Assembly (NCBI RefSeq): GCF_016793825.1
Contig: NZ_JAEULM010000048.1
Span: forward strand, 1-64,000
DNA length: 64,000 bases
Source: Sphingopyxis sp.
GTDB taxonomy: Bacteria > Pseudomonadota > Alphaproteobacteria > Sphingomonadales > Sphingomonadaceae
Direction of reading: 5' to 3'
In this document: positions 33,810-45,739 of the stretch, one piece after another
How the letters are laid out: each line of letters begins with the position of its first letter
How positions within the stretch are numbered: position 1 is the first letter of the stretch
Program-made: the position numbers and the translations under genes
The notes under the pieces: model-generated
The model's input: the letters and a program-made list of their open reading frames with translations, nothing else
Databases searched by the model: none
What the model was told of the DNA's origin: nothing

Positions 33810-36383
33810 ATGACCGCAAAATATCCATCCGTCCGCCGCCGCGTGGAGGCATCGTCGCTTACTCTCTCGCTTTTGCTTGCGCTCGGCGCAACGTCCGCCG
33901 GCGCAGCGGAAACGGTCGCCGCGGGTACGGCGAACGCAGTCGCCGGGAACAGCGCAACCATCACCGCAGTGGCTGCCGCAACGACTGCGGCCGCCGATCA
34001 AATCGACGACGACGTCAGTCGCGGCGACGTGATCATCGTTACCGCGCGTCGTCGCCAGGAGACGGCGCAGGAAGTGCCGGTGGCGATCTCGGTGATCCGC
34101 GGAGACTCGATCGAGGCCACCGGCAACTTCAACGTCGTGAAGCTTCAGCAGCTGGCACCGACGTTGCAGGTCTACACGTCGAACCCGCGCAATACCTCGG
34201 TCAACATCCGGGGACTTGGCGTGCCTTTCGGCCTGACGAGCGACGGTTTTGAACAGGGCGTCGGTATCTATGTCGACGACGTCTATAATTCGCGTGTCGC
34301 GGCCGCGACCTTTGATTTCCTCGATGTCGATCAGGTCGAAGTCCTGCGCGGACCGCAAGGGACGCTGTATGGCAAGAACACCACGGCCGGCGCGATCAAT
34401 ATCACGACCAACCAGCCCACCTTCGATTTCGAAGGCAGGGCGGAACTGAGCGTCGGCAACCTCAACTACCGGCAGGCCAAGGCTGCCGTTTCCGGCCCGC
34501 TGTCGGAAACTGTCGCCGCACGTATTGCAGTCGCCGCGACCAGTCGCCGCGGCACGCTGTTCAACGTCACGAGCAATCGCTGGATCAACGAACAGGACAA
34601 TCTGGGTCTTCGGGGTCAGTTGCTGTTCAAGCCCAACGAGGATCTCAGCATCACGCTGTCGGGCGACTACAGCAAGCAGGATCCCGAAGGCTATGGCACG
34701 GCCTTTGTCCGTGTCGGAACCACGCAGCGCCCGATCAACCGCCAGTATGACGCGCTGATCGCGGCGCTCAACGCCGCCAATCCGGGACGGAACTACGCGG
34801 TGCCCAGCCGCAACGTTTATGACCGTCTGACCGACATCGACGCCAACCTCAACGCGGGCAACAAGATCGGCGGTGCGTCGGCGAAGGTGAAACGGGACGT
34901 TGGCCCCGGCACCTTCACCTCGATCACGGCGTGGCGCTTCTGGGACTGGCAGCCGGAGAACGACCGTGATTTCACCGGCGCGTCGATCGTTTCGAAGTCG
35001 CAGAACCCCTCGCAGCAAGACCAGTACAGTCAGGAATTCCGATACAATTATGAAGGCGATACTATCGACTTCGTCGCCGGCCTGTTCGGCTTCAAACAGA
35101 GGATCGACACGCAGGGGACGGAGCAGCAGGGCGTGAACGCCAGCCTTTGGAGCCTGACCGCCGCGCAGGGCGCAAACAATCCGGCTGTCCTGAACGGCTT
35201 AACCGCGACGAACACACAGTTCCTCAAGAGCACGAGCGGTGCGCTCTATGGTCAGCTCAGTTACAAGCTGACCCCCGAACTGACGATTCAGCCGGGTATC
35301 CGCGTCAATTATGACAAGAAATCCGGCTTCTATGAGCGCGTGGTGACCAACGGCGCGGGTCAGGTCATCAATTGCACCCCGCCGCTGGCGACGAATAGCG
35401 CTCTTGCGGCGCAGTGCGGCGTCTATCAGCCACAGAGCACGTCGCCGTCGGTCAGCGACTGGAACTTCAGCTACGACTTCAATGTGAATTACAAGGTCGC
35501 GCCTGATGTCCTTGCCTATGCGACCTATGCGAAAAGCTTCAAGACGGTCGGCATCAACCAGAACGGCCTGCCGCTCAACAGTGCGACCAACCTGCCCGAT
35601 CTCTCCGCGAGCACGGTGAAACCGGAATCGGTCAATCACTTTGAGATCGGCCTTAAAACCCAGTTCCTGAACCGTCTGGCGACCTTCAACCTCACTGCCT
35701 ATCGCACGGAGATCAAGAATTTCCAGGCGACGGTAAACGGCGGCCAGTTCGGCACCGTACGCGGCTACCTCGCCAACGCGGACAAGGTTGTGTCGCAGGG
35801 AATTGAGGCGGACTTCAAGATCCGCGCGAGCGACCGCTTTACCGCATATGCCAACGGCGCCTACACCGACGCGAAATACAAGAAGTTCCTCAACGCACCA
35901 TGCCCGCCGGAACTGTCCGGTGGCACCTTCGTGACCGGCAACCAAGTGCCTGATGCCCCGGGCCAGGCCGGCAATACACCGACGCATCCTGCCGCCTCTC
36001 TGAGCCCCAGGCAGTGCGATATTTCGGGCCAGCGTCTGCCGGGCGTGTCGAAATATGCCTTCTCTTACGGCGCCGAGGCCAATGCGCCGCTTACCCTGCT
36101 GGCTAAGGACGGGCAGATCTATCTGGGCGTTGACGGCAATTACCGCTCGCACTGGAATTCGAACGCATCGCCTTCGATCTACACGGATGTGAAGGGCTAT
36201 GCGCTGACCAACTTTCGTGTGGGTTTCCGTTCCGATGGCTTCGACATCTTCGGTTGGGTCCGCAACGCATTCGACGTGAACTATATCGAACTGCTGCAGG
36301 TCGCCCCCGGCAACACCGGCCTGATCGCCGGTACGCCCGGCGATGAGCGGACATGGGGCGGAACGGTGAAGTTCAACTTCTGA
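33810..36383 (+). CDS. TonB-dependent receptor (sulfur-linked by context)
   Basis: The 857-residue outer-membrane receptor has a long signal region (residues 1-30, ends SAGAAE), an unusually long Ala/Thr-rich spacer (residues ~30-70), a TonB box (DVIIVTARRRQETAQ), a plug (NTSVNIRGLGVPFGL, VEVLRGPQGTLYGKNTTAGAINI) and a barrel ending TVKFNF. It resembles the Caulobacter/Sphingomonas-type receptors, distinct from the heme-type receptor at 12187. Start ATG 33810 follows an ACAGGA. No substrate transporter is adjacent apart from YezD, and a strong terminator closes the unit. Confidence 0.92.
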   Translation: MTAKYPSVRRRVEASSLTLSLLLALGATSAGAAETVAAGTANAVAGNSATITAVAAATTAAADQIDDDVSRGDVIIVTARRRQETAQEVPVAISVIRGDSIEATGNFNVVKLQQLAPTLQVYTSNPRNTSVNIRGLGVPFGLTSDGFEQGVGIYVDDVYNSRVAAATFDFLDVDQVEVLRGPQGTLYGKNTTAGAINITTNQPTFDFEGRAELSVGNLNYRQAKAAVSGPLSETVAARIAVAATSRRGTLFNVTSNRWINEQDNLGLRGQLLFKPNEDLSITLSGDYSKQDPEGYGTAFVRVGTTQRPINRQYDALIAALNAANPGRNYAVPSRNVYDRLTDIDANLNAGNKIGGASAKVKRDVGPGTFTSITAWRFWDWQPENDRDFTGASIVSKSQNPSQQDQYSQEFRYNYEGDTIDFVAGLFGFKQRIDTQGTEQQGVNASLWSLTAAQGANNPAVLNGLTATNTQFLKSTSGALYGQLSYKLTPELTIQPGIRVNYDKKSGFYERVVTNGAGQVINCTPPLATNSALAAQCGVYQPQSTSPSVSDWNFSYDFNVNYKVAPDVLAYATYAKSFKTVGINQNGLPLNSATNLPDLSASTVKPESVNHFEIGLKTQFLNRLATFNLTAYRTEIKNFQATVNGGQFGTVRGYLANADKVVSQGIEADFKIRASDRFTAYANGAYTDAKYKKFLNAPCPPELSGGTFVTGNQVPDAPGQAGNTPTHPAASLSPRQCDISGQRLPGVSKYAFSYGAEANAPLTLLAKDGQIYLGVDGNYRSHWNSNASPSIYTDVKGYALTNFRVGFRSDGFDIFGWVRNAFDVNYIELLQVAPGNTGLIAGTPGDERTWGGTVKFNF

Positions 36384-39032
<2,649 letters not shown>

Positions 39033-39095
39033 CGCGCCGCGGCCGGCACGGCAGATGTCTGCACGCCGGCCCCGGCCCCATCGCGACGGGTCGCA

Positions 39096-39137
39096 ACCCG
39101 CCCCTGGCTCATAGCGCCGGGGGCGGGTCTTTTTTTG
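39096..39137 (+). terminator. Rho-independent terminator of katG
   Basis: ACCCGCCCC(T)GGC pairs with GCC(G)GGGGCGGGT in a 13-bp stem with one wobble and a 7-base loop, followed by CTTTTTTT. It lies 63 bases after the katG stop and before the convergent MFS gene. Confidence 0.92.
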
Positions 39138-39185
39138 CCCCGCCGCCATGGGGTGCCGCTCTACGGCCTCCGCGCTGCCCAGGAC

Positions 39186-40808
39186 TCAGTGCGCATCCGT
39201 CGGCACCGGGCCGCCGATTGGTGGCGGCTTGCAAAAGGGGACCATGATGAGGGCAGCCAGAAAGATGTATGACATCAGCCGGAAGACGTCGTCGAAAGCG
39301 AGCGTCTGCGCTTCGCGGCCAACGAGACGGCCGAGGGTGCCTTCGGCCATCTGCTGCGCGAGTGCCGGGTCGGAAACATAGCGGCCGATATGGCGGGCCA
39401 GTCCCGTCGCGGCTTCGTTTGCGGTGGTGGCTGAGCGGCCGAGCGCCTCGGAAAGGCGCAGCATGTGGATACGCAAATTGTCGCCGAGCCAGGTGTTGAC
39501 GAGCGCAATTCCGATCGCCCCACCGAGGTTACGCATCAAGTTGAACAAGCCTGACGCATAGCGCAGTTCGGCGCCCTCGAAATTGCCGAGCGCGAGGCCG
39601 ACCGACGGTACGATGCACAGCATGATCGCGAAACTGCGCACCACCTGCGGCCAGAAGAGCGCTGCGAAGCCCCATTCGGGGGTCATGAAACTGAACATCC
39701 ACAGCCCCACCGCGAAGAGGCTGAGCCCGAAGGTGATGACGATGCGCTGATCGACGCGATGCGACAATGCAGCCGCGATCGGCACGCCAAGCAGTTGTGC
39801 CAGCCCGGAGACGAACACCGTGGTACCGATCTCGGCGGCATTATAACCCTGTACGCGGCCGAGGTAGATCGGGATCAGATAAGTGCTCGCATAGAGACCG
39901 AAGCCGATCACCAAATTAAAGACACAAGCGAAGACAAAGGTTGGCTTTCGGAAGGGCGACAGCTTCACGATCGGTCCGTCCGAGCGGAAGGATCGTTCGA
40001 GAAATAGTCCGAAGGCGACGAACGACAGCCAGGCGCCGATCGCGATCTCCGGTTCGCTGAACCAGTCGTGCTTCGGGCCTTCCTCGAGTACGAATTCCAG
40101 TCCCGCGAGGAACACCGCCATCGAGGCGAGGTGCACCCAGTCGATACGGCGGAGCATAGACAGGTCGGGCTTGTCGATGCGAACGAGTGCGAGGATCGCC
40201 AGCGTTACCGCCGCACCAGGTGCAACGTTGATGAAGAACACCCAGCGCCAGCCCAAGCTGTCGGTGATCCAGCCGCCGACCGTGGGGCCAAGCGTCGGCG
40301 CGAGCACCGACACCATGCCAAGGATCGCGGGGATCATCGCGCGCTGTTTCCCGCTGAACAGCATATAGCCCGTCGCGAACACCGTCGGGATCATCGCGCC
40401 GCCGACGAAGCCCTGGATGGCGCGGAACAGGATCATCGATTCGATGCTCCACGCGAGGCCGCACGCTATGCTTGCGAGTGTGAACAGCGCGGCCGAGGCC
40501 GCGAACAGCCAGCGCGTCGACAAAGCCTGCGCGAGAAAGGCCGAGAAGGGAATCATGACGAGTTCGGCCATCAGATAGGCAGTTTGTACCCAGCTTATTT
40601 CATCGGGTCCGGCACTGAGTCCTGCCTGTACCTCGTTCAGCGATGCCGCGACGATCTGGATATCGATCAGAGCCATGAACTGTCCGAAGGCCATCACCGC
40701 AAAGATCAGATATTTGCGCGCGTTGGACATCATTGCCGGATCGAAAGCCGCCTCGCGAGTACCGGCGGTAACGGGAATTTGCCTGGGGGAAAGCGGGATG
40801 GAGGCCAT
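39186..40808 (-). CDS. DHA2-family MFS multidrug transporter (EmrB-like)
   Basis: The 540-residue transporter has fourteen predicted helices. Motif A-like sequence and the TAYLMAELVMIPFSAFLAQ, RAIQGFVGGAMIPTVFA and ILGMVSVLAPTLGPTVGGWITD (motif C) segments match the EmrB/QacA group. It exports hydrophobic toxicants using proton-motive force, together with a membrane fusion protein, for which the HlyD-type protein encoded at 41868 is a candidate. It starts 56 bases from the divergent TetR gene; ATG 40808 is chosen because it precedes the family's cytoplasmic N-terminal extension. A later ATG (40730, MMSNARKY) is possible. Confidence 0.9.
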   Translation of the reverse strand: MASIPLSPRQIPVTAGTREAAFDPAMMSNARKYLIFAVMAFGQFMALIDIQIVAASLNEVQAGLSAGPDEISWVQTAYLMAELVMIPFSAFLAQALSTRWLFAASAALFTLASIACGLAWSIESMILFRAIQGFVGGAMIPTVFATGYMLFSGKQRAMIPAILGMVSVLAPTLGPTVGGWITDSLGWRWVFFINVAPGAAVTLAILALVRIDKPDLSMLRRIDWVHLASMAVFLAGLEFVLEEGPKHDWFSEPEIAIGAWLSFVAFGLFLERSFRSDGPIVKLSPFRKPTFVFACVFNLVIGFGLYASTYLIPIYLGRVQGYNAAEIGTTVFVSGLAQLLGVPIAAALSHRVDQRIVITFGLSLFAVGLWMFSFMTPEWGFAALFWPQVVRSFAIMLCIVPSVGLALGNFEGAELRYASGLFNLMRNLGGAIGIALVNTWLGDNLRIHMLRLSEALGRSATTANEAATGLARHIGRYVSDPALAQQMAEGTLGRLVGREAQTLAFDDVFRLMSYIFLAALIMVPFCKPPPIGGPVPTDAH

Positions 40809-40834
40809 GGGTCTTGTATCCTGTCGTCATTATA

Positions 40835-40851
40835 TTATATGCATCATATAA
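40835..40851 (+). promoter_or_regulatory. TetR-type operator palindrome in the divergent efflux promoter
   Basis: TTATATG-CAT-CATATAA is a perfect 7-3-7 inverted repeat in an AT-rich stretch, exactly between the divergent MFS and TetR genes and overlapping the region where both promoters must lie. It is the likely binding site of the adjacent TetR repressor, which would control both transcripts. Confidence 0.7.
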
Positions 40852-40864
40852 AAGGAGGCGACAA

Positions 40865-41458
40865 GTGCGCTATTCAAGTGGCCACAAGGCGGAGACGCGC
40901 GAGCGCGTCCTGAAGGAAGCGGCGAAGGAGATCCGCGCCAAGGGGCCGGACAATGTCGCGGTAGCGGGGGTCATGGCGCGCGCCGGACTGACGCACGGGG
41001 GCTTTTATGCGCATTTCCCGTCGAAGGATGCGTTGGTGAAAGAGGCGATCGGTACGATGTTCGCCGACGCGCGCGCGCGGTCGGAGGCGATCGACGCGAA
41101 GGGCGATCCGCGTGCGGTGCTCCGTGCCTATGTCGATTTCTATCTTTCGCCCGCCCACCGCGACCGGCGCGACCGGGGATGCCCGCTACCGACGTTGTCG
41201 GGCGATTTCGCCCGCTCAAAGACCGAGACCCGCGAGCGGTTCGGGGCGGGCGTGACCGGCATCGCAAGCCGTCTTGCAGCGCCGTTGGCGCGGCTTGGGC
41301 ACGCCGACGCGGAGGCCGAGGCGCATGCGCTGCTGGCACAACTCGTTGGGGGCGTGGCGCTTGCCCGCGCGGTTGGTGACGCCCGGCTCTCCGACGCGCT
41401 GCTGGCTAACACCCACGCCAGTATCTTCGCCCGCTACGGATTGGAGGCGGCACAATGA
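40865..41458 (+). CDS. TetR-family transcriptional repressor
   Basis: The 197-residue regulator has the N-terminal helix-turn-helix (KAETRERVLKEAAKEIRAKG, VAGVMARAGLTHGGFYAHFPSKDALV) and a ligand-binding C-terminal domain containing RRDRGCPLPTLSGDFARS, typical of the AcrR/YxaF-like group. GTG 40865 is chosen because AGGAGG stands 5-6 bases upstream; the frame opens earlier, but across the operator. It is divergent from the MFS pump and overlaps the next gene by 4 bases. Confidence 0.9.
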   Translation: MRYSSGHKAETRERVLKEAAKEIRAKGPDNVAVAGVMARAGLTHGGFYAHFPSKDALVKEAIGTMFADARARSEAIDAKGDPRAVLRAYVDFYLSPAHRDRRDRGCPLPTLSGDFARSKTETRERFGAGVTGIASRLAAPLARLGHADAEAEAHALLAQLVGGVALARAVGDARLSDALLANTHASIFARYGLEAAQ

Positions 41459-41871
41459 CGCTCGCGAAGGTGCAGGGACTGATCGCGTCGGGCGGTAAGC
41501 CGCCGATAGGACAGACGCTCGGCTTTCAGCTGGTTGAGGCGGGCGATGGCTGGGCGGCGTTCGAGGGCCTGCCGGGCCCCGAGCATTATAACCCCATGGG
41601 GACCGTCCATGGCGGCTATGCCGCGACATTGCTCGATTCCGCGTGCGGTATCGCGGTGGTGACGAAGCTTGCCGAAGATCAGGCAATGACGACGCTCGAA
41701 CTCAAGACGTCGTATCTCAAGGCGATGACCGGGAAAACGGGTCGTGTGCGAGCCGAAGGGACCGTCCTTTCGATCGGCCGCCGCGTCGCCTACGTCGAGG
41801 CGAAGCTGACCGATGCCGAAGGGCGGCTCTATGCGACTGCGACCTCGACGCTGTTGGTACTCAGCCAGTGA
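41455..41871 (+). CDS. PaaI-family hotdog thioesterase
   Basis: A 138-residue single hotdog-fold protein with HYNPMGTVHGGYAATLLDSACG (catalytic HGG loop and following Asp) and KTSYLKAMTGKTGRVRAEG. PaaI-type enzymes hydrolyse aryl-CoA or short acyl-CoA thioesters. Its position between a repressor and an efflux fusion protein, with 4-base overlaps on both sides, suggests a role in handling the toxic aromatic compound the pump exports, but the substrate is unknown. Confidence 0.88.
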   Translation: MTLAKVQGLIASGGKPPIGQTLGFQLVEAGDGWAAFEGLPGPEHYNPMGTVHGGYAATLLDSACGIAVVTKLAEDQAMTTLELKTSYLKAMTGKTGRVRAEGTVLSIGRRVAYVEAKLTDAEGRLYATATSTLLVLSQ

Positions 41872-42974
41872 ATGCGCAGACCGTCATCGAAGCGGAAGCG
41901 CCGGCGCGGCGCCGCATAGCGATTCCGAAGCAAGCGTGGAAAGTCGGCCTGATCGCACTCGCCCTTGCCGCGATCGGCATGTGGTGGCTCACCGCACCGC
42001 GTACGGCAGAATCGACCGACAATGCATATCTGCAAGCCGATTCGAGCGAGGTTGCACCGCGTGTCGGCGGACTCGTCACGGCGGTGCTGGTCCGCGACAA
42101 CCAGGTCGTCCGCGCGGGCGACCCGCTCGTGCGTATCGATGTGCGCGACTATGATTCGCGCGTGATGGCGGCCGAGGCGGCGGTCGCCGACGCCGACGCG
42201 CAGGTTGCGACGGCGCGCGCGACACTGGCCTCGCTTGGCGCCGAGCGGAAGCTTGCGGCGGCGCACATACGGTCGATGAACACGCAGATCGCGGCGGCCG
42301 ACGCCGAATATGCGCGTGCAGCCTCCGATCGGAAACGCTATGATGCGCTTCTAGTTGATGGTTTCGTCCCCAAGCGCGACGCCGAGCAGGTTTCGGCCAC
42401 GGCGATCAGCGCAGCCTCGGCAGCGCAGCGATCGCGTGCCGATCTGGGCGCGAGCCTTGAGGAGGCAGCGGTGACGCGCGCGAAGGGGCCGGTCCTTGCC
42501 GCGCAGGTGCAGGCAGCCGAGGCGGCAGCGGCGAAAGCGCGTGCGGCGCTCGCGCTGGCGAAACTCGATCGTGGCCATACGCTCGTGGTCGCACCGATCG
42601 ACGGCGTCGTTGGCAACCGGCGCATCCAGGTCGGCGACTATGTGCAACCGGGATCGCGTTTGTTGACCGTCGTCCCGGTACGGTCGATTTACGTCACGGC
42701 CAATTTCAAGGAAACGCAGACGCGCGAAATGCGCCCCGGGCAGAAAGCCGAAGTCTATGTCGATGCGCTCGGCCAGACGCTGAACGGCACGGTCGAAAGC
42801 CTTGCGCCAGGATCGGGCAGTGAGTTCACTTTATTGCCGTTCGAGCCTGGGTCGGGCAATTTCACCAAGATCGTCCAGCGCGTCGGTGTGCGTATCCAGC
42901 TCGATCCGGGGCAAGCGGCGTTGGCGCGGCTTCGGCCCGGTCTGTCGGTAACGGCGAAGGTACGGCTCAGATAG
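41868..42974 (+). CDS. HlyD/EmrA-family membrane fusion protein
   Basis: The 368-residue adaptor has one N-terminal membrane helix (VGLIALALAAIGMWWL, about 27-43), a lipoyl/beta-barrel half (STDNAYLQADSSEVAPRVGG, VRAGDPLVRID), a coiled-coil hairpin (about 95-225) and a second barrel half (PIDGVVGNRRIQVGDYVQPG). This is the partner type of EmrB transporters. GTG 41868 overlaps the thioesterase stop. Unusually, its presumed pump gene lies on the other side of the promoter, in the opposite direction. No TolC-type channel is in the window. Confidence 0.9.
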   Translation: MNAQTVIEAEAPARRRIAIPKQAWKVGLIALALAAIGMWWLTAPRTAESTDNAYLQADSSEVAPRVGGLVTAVLVRDNQVVRAGDPLVRIDVRDYDSRVMAAEAAVADADAQVATARATLASLGAERKLAAAHIRSMNTQIAAADAEYARAASDRKRYDALLVDGFVPKRDAEQVSATAISAASAAQRSRADLGASLEEAAVTRAKGPVLAAQVQAAEAAAAKARAALALAKLDRGHTLVVAPIDGVVGNRRIQVGDYVQPGSRLLTVVPVRSIYVTANFKETQTREMRPGQKAEVYVDALGQTLNGTVESLAPGSGSEFTLLPFEPGSGNFTKIVQRVGVRIQLDPGQAALARLRPGLSVTAKVRLR

Positions 42975-43013
42975 ATCCCCCATGATCTTCGGCGAGAGGG
43001 GAGGATGCCTTTC

Positions 43014-44261
43014 CTAGTCAGCGTCGAGGCCGTAGGCGGTGTGCAGCACACGCACCGCGAGCTCGGTTTCATCCTCGTCGATGAGGACGCTGACCTTGAT
43101 CTCGCTGGTCGATATCGCCTGGATGTTGATCCCGCGATCAGCCAGCGCGCGGAACATCGTGCTGGCAACGCCCGCGTGGCTTTTCATGCCGACGCCGACC
43201 ACGCTGATCTTGGCGACCTTGTCGTCGCTGATGATACGATTGAAGCCGATCTTGTCCCTTGCCGCTTCGAGCAGGTCGATCGAGCGGAGGAGGTCGGTGG
43301 CGGGGACGGTGAAGGTGACGTCGGTCTCGCCCTTCTCGCGGCCGACGTTCTGGATGATCATGTCGACGTTGATTCCATTCGCGGCCAGCGGGCCGAAGAT
43401 GTTGGCGACCGCCCCCGGCTTGTCGGGCACGCGCGTGACGATGACCTTGGCTTCATTCTTGTCGTGGGCGATGCCGGTGATCAACTGGCGTTCCATCTGA
43501 TGTTCCTCTATTTCCTCGTCGCTGACGATCATCGTGCCTCGGGCGGGAGCTTCGTCGCCCTCGACGAAGCTCGAGAGCACCTGAACGCGCACGCCCATCT
43601 TCATCGCCAGTCCGACCGAGCGGGTCTGCAGCACCTTGGCGCCGACGCTCGCGAGTTCGAGCATTTCCTCATAGGTGACATAATCGAGCTTGCGCGCGCG
43701 CGCGACGATGCGGGGGTCGGTGGTATAGACGCCATCGACATCGGTGTAGATGTCACAGCGGTCGGCCTTGACCGCGGCGGCGACGGCGACCGCGCTGGTG
43801 TCAGACCCGCCGCGACCGAGCGTTGCGATGCGGCCGTCGTCCATCATGCCCTGAAAGCCGGGGATCACCGCGACTTCGCCCTTGCTCATCGCGGCAAGGA
43901 GCGCGCCGGTGTCGATGTCGAGAATGCGGGCGCGGGCGTGCGCTTCCTCGGTTCGGATCGGAAGCTGCCAACCGAGCCAACTGCGCGCGGGCGTGCCCAT
44001 CGCCTGCAAGGTCAGCGCAAGCAGGCCGGACGTGACCTGTTCGCCCGCGGCGACGACGACGTCATATTCGGCGGGGTCGTAGCGTGGGTTCGCCTCGCGG
44101 CAGAAATTGACGAGCCGGTCGGTTTCGCCTGCCATCGCGGACACGACGACCGCAACCTCGTTGCCGTTCGCGACTTCGCGCGCCACGAGTTTCGCGACGG
44201 TGCGAATCCGCTCGGTGCCCGCCATCGACGTGCCCCCGAATTTCATCACGATCCGCGCCAT
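43014..44261 (-). CDS. lysC: Aspartate kinase
   Basis: The 415-residue enzyme phosphorylates aspartate for Lys, Thr and Met synthesis. It begins with RIVMKFGGTSMAG (kinase nucleotide motif), contains VVSAMAGETDRLV, LGRGGSDTSAVAVAAAVKADRC and the two C-terminal ACT domains (VPDKPGAVANIFGPL; SHAGVASTMFRALADRGIN). It is the usual monofunctional, ACT-regulated form. ATG 44261 matches the family N terminus; the open frame further upstream has no similarity. It is divergent from ubiG across 160 bases. Confidence 0.96.
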   Translation of the reverse strand: MARIVMKFGGTSMAGTERIRTVAKLVAREVANGNEVAVVVSAMAGETDRLVNFCREANPRYDPAEYDVVVAAGEQVTSGLLALTLQAMGTPARSWLGWQLPIRTEEAHARARILDIDTGALLAAMSKGEVAVIPGFQGMMDDGRIATLGRGGSDTSAVAVAAAVKADRCDIYTDVDGVYTTDPRIVARARKLDYVTYEEMLELASVGAKVLQTRSVGLAMKMGVRVQVLSSFVEGDEAPARGTMIVSDEEIEEHQMERQLITGIAHDKNEAKVIVTRVPDKPGAVANIFGPLAANGINVDMIIQNVGREKGETDVTFTVPATDLLRSIDLLEAARDKIGFNRIISDDKVAKISVVGVGMKSHAGVASTMFRALADRGINIQAISTSEIKVSVLIDEDETELAVRVLHTAYGLDAD

Positions 44262-44421
44262 GTCGCCCCGCTTTCCTGATCTGGTTTCCGCTGCAGCTTT
44301 CCCTCGGGTTTCTGCGGCGTTCGCGCTGTTACGGAAGGGGGCGGGTGATGGCAAGGCCGGCTTCGTATGCGGCGGATAGATTTTCTTGCGCCGATGATGG
44401 CGCAGTGCCACATCGCACAGC

Positions 44422-45147
44422 ATGAATGCCGCGACGATCAATCCGAACGAAGCCGCCCATTTCGGCGCGCTCGCAGCCGACTGGTGGGATCCGCACGGAT
44501 CGTCGGCGATGTTGCACAAGCTGAACCCCGTGCGCCTGTCCTATATTCGCGATCGGATCGATGCGCATTGGTATGTCGATGCGCGCGAGCGCCGTCCGCT
44601 GACCGGCCGCACCGCGATCGACGTCGGCTGCGGGGCAGGACTGCTCGCCGAACCGCTTGCGCGGATGGGCGCGAAAGTGACAGGTGTGGATGCGGCGCCG
44701 GAAAATATCGCCGCTGCGAAAGGTCATGCGGCGGGGCAGGGGCTTTCGATCGACTATTTCGCTGGCGAGTTGGCTGCGCTTCCGGCGGCGATCTTCGACT
44801 TCGTCACCTCGATGGAGGTCGTCGAACACGTTGCCGACCCGGGGGCCTTTGTCGCTGAACTCGCAAGCCGGCTCGCGCCCGGCGGGTTGATGATCCTGTC
44901 GACCCCGAACCGCACGATGCTGTCGAAGCTGTTGCTGGTCGAGGCTGCCGAGCGCATTGGCGCGGTGCCGCGCGGGACGCACGACTGGGACCAGTTCCTG
45001 AAGCCCGAAGAACTGACGCAGTTGCTCGAAGGTGCGGGGCTCGAAGTGTTCGACCGCACCGGACTGTCGCCGTCGGCCGCCAAGGGCTTCAAGCTTGGCG
45101 GGAGCGAGGCGCTCAACTATCTGGTCGCGGCAAGGCGCGCGGGGTGA
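44422..45147 (+). CDS. ubiG: Ubiquinone biosynthesis O-methyltransferase UbiG
   Basis: The 241-residue class I methyltransferase performs both O-methylations of the ubiquinone ring. It carries AADWWDPHGSSAMLHKLNPVR near the N terminus (a UbiG signature), motif I IDVGCGAGLLAEPLARMG, GVDAAPENIAAAKGHA, and VEHVADP plus LMILSTPNRT. It runs divergent from lysC, a combination often seen in related genomes. The stop overlaps the next gene by 4 bases. Confidence 0.95.
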   Translation: MNAATINPNEAAHFGALAADWWDPHGSSAMLHKLNPVRLSYIRDRIDAHWYVDARERRPLTGRTAIDVGCGAGLLAEPLARMGAKVTGVDAAPENIAAAKGHAAGQGLSIDYFAGELAALPAAIFDFVTSMEVVEHVADPGAFVAELASRLAPGGLMILSTPNRTMLSKLLLVEAAERIGAVPRGTHDWDQFLKPEELTQLLEGAGLEVFDRTGLSPSAAKGFKLGGSEALNYLVAARRAG

Positions 45148-45737
45148 GCCGCGACCCGCGCGTCGACGATTATATCGCGAAGCGCCAGCCTTTCGCGCGG
45201 CCGATCCTGTCCCATCTGCGCGAATTGGTACACAAACATGCGCCTGGCGCCGAGGAAACGCTCAAATGGGGCGTGCCGCATTTCGTGCTGAACGACCAGA
45301 ATCTGGCTGGCATGGCAGCGTTCAAAAGCCATGCGACCTTCGGTTTCTGGCGCGACGAGGAGGTCACCGGATCGCCGCGCGATACTGGCGCGATGGGAAG
45401 CATGGGACGGCTGGCGACGCTGGCGGACCTGCCGTCCGACGCGCAGATGGCGGGCTGGATCGCAAAGGCGGCGGCGCTTTGTGCCGGTGACAAGCCCAAA
45501 CGGCCGCCACCCAAGCCCAAACCGGCGCTCGATCTGCCCGATGATCTGGGCATCGCACTTAGGGCCAATCCCGCGGCGCAGGGCCATTGGGGCGCCTTCT
45601 CGCCCGGCAAGCGGCGTGACTATATCGAATGGGTGCTTGAGGCTAAACGCGAGGAGACGCGGGCGAAGCGGATCGAAACGATCGTCGCGCAGGTCGCCGA
45701 AGGCAAGGACCGGAACTGGAAATATAAGGGCTGCTGA
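45144..45737 (+). CDS. YdeI/OmpD-associated family protein (DUF1801 + OmdA)
   Basis: The 197-residue protein has an N-terminal DUF1801 domain (RPILSHLRELVHKHAPGAEETLKWGVPHF) and a C-terminal bacteriocin-protection YdeI/OmdA domain (LANPAAQ-like region, FSPGKRRDYIEWVLEAKREETRAKRIE). A proline-lysine linker (KPKRPPPKPKP) joins them. The function is unclear; members affect envelope stress resistance. GTG 45144 overlaps the ubiG stop (GTGA). It converges on the small membrane protein gene on the other strand. Confidence 0.88.
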   Translation: MSRDPRVDDYIAKRQPFARPILSHLRELVHKHAPGAEETLKWGVPHFVLNDQNLAGMAAFKSHATFGFWRDEEVTGSPRDTGAMGSMGRLATLADLPSDAQMAGWIAKAAALCAGDKPKRPPPKPKPALDLPDDLGIALRANPAAQGHWGAFSPGKRRDYIEWVLEAKREETRAKRIETIVAQVAEGKDRNWKYKGC

Positions 45738-45739
45738 AT

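Noticed and set aside
43005-44279. A 424-codon plus-strand frame opposite lysC
   Set aside because: It lies antisense to a clear aspartate kinase and has no recognisable domain or ribosome site.
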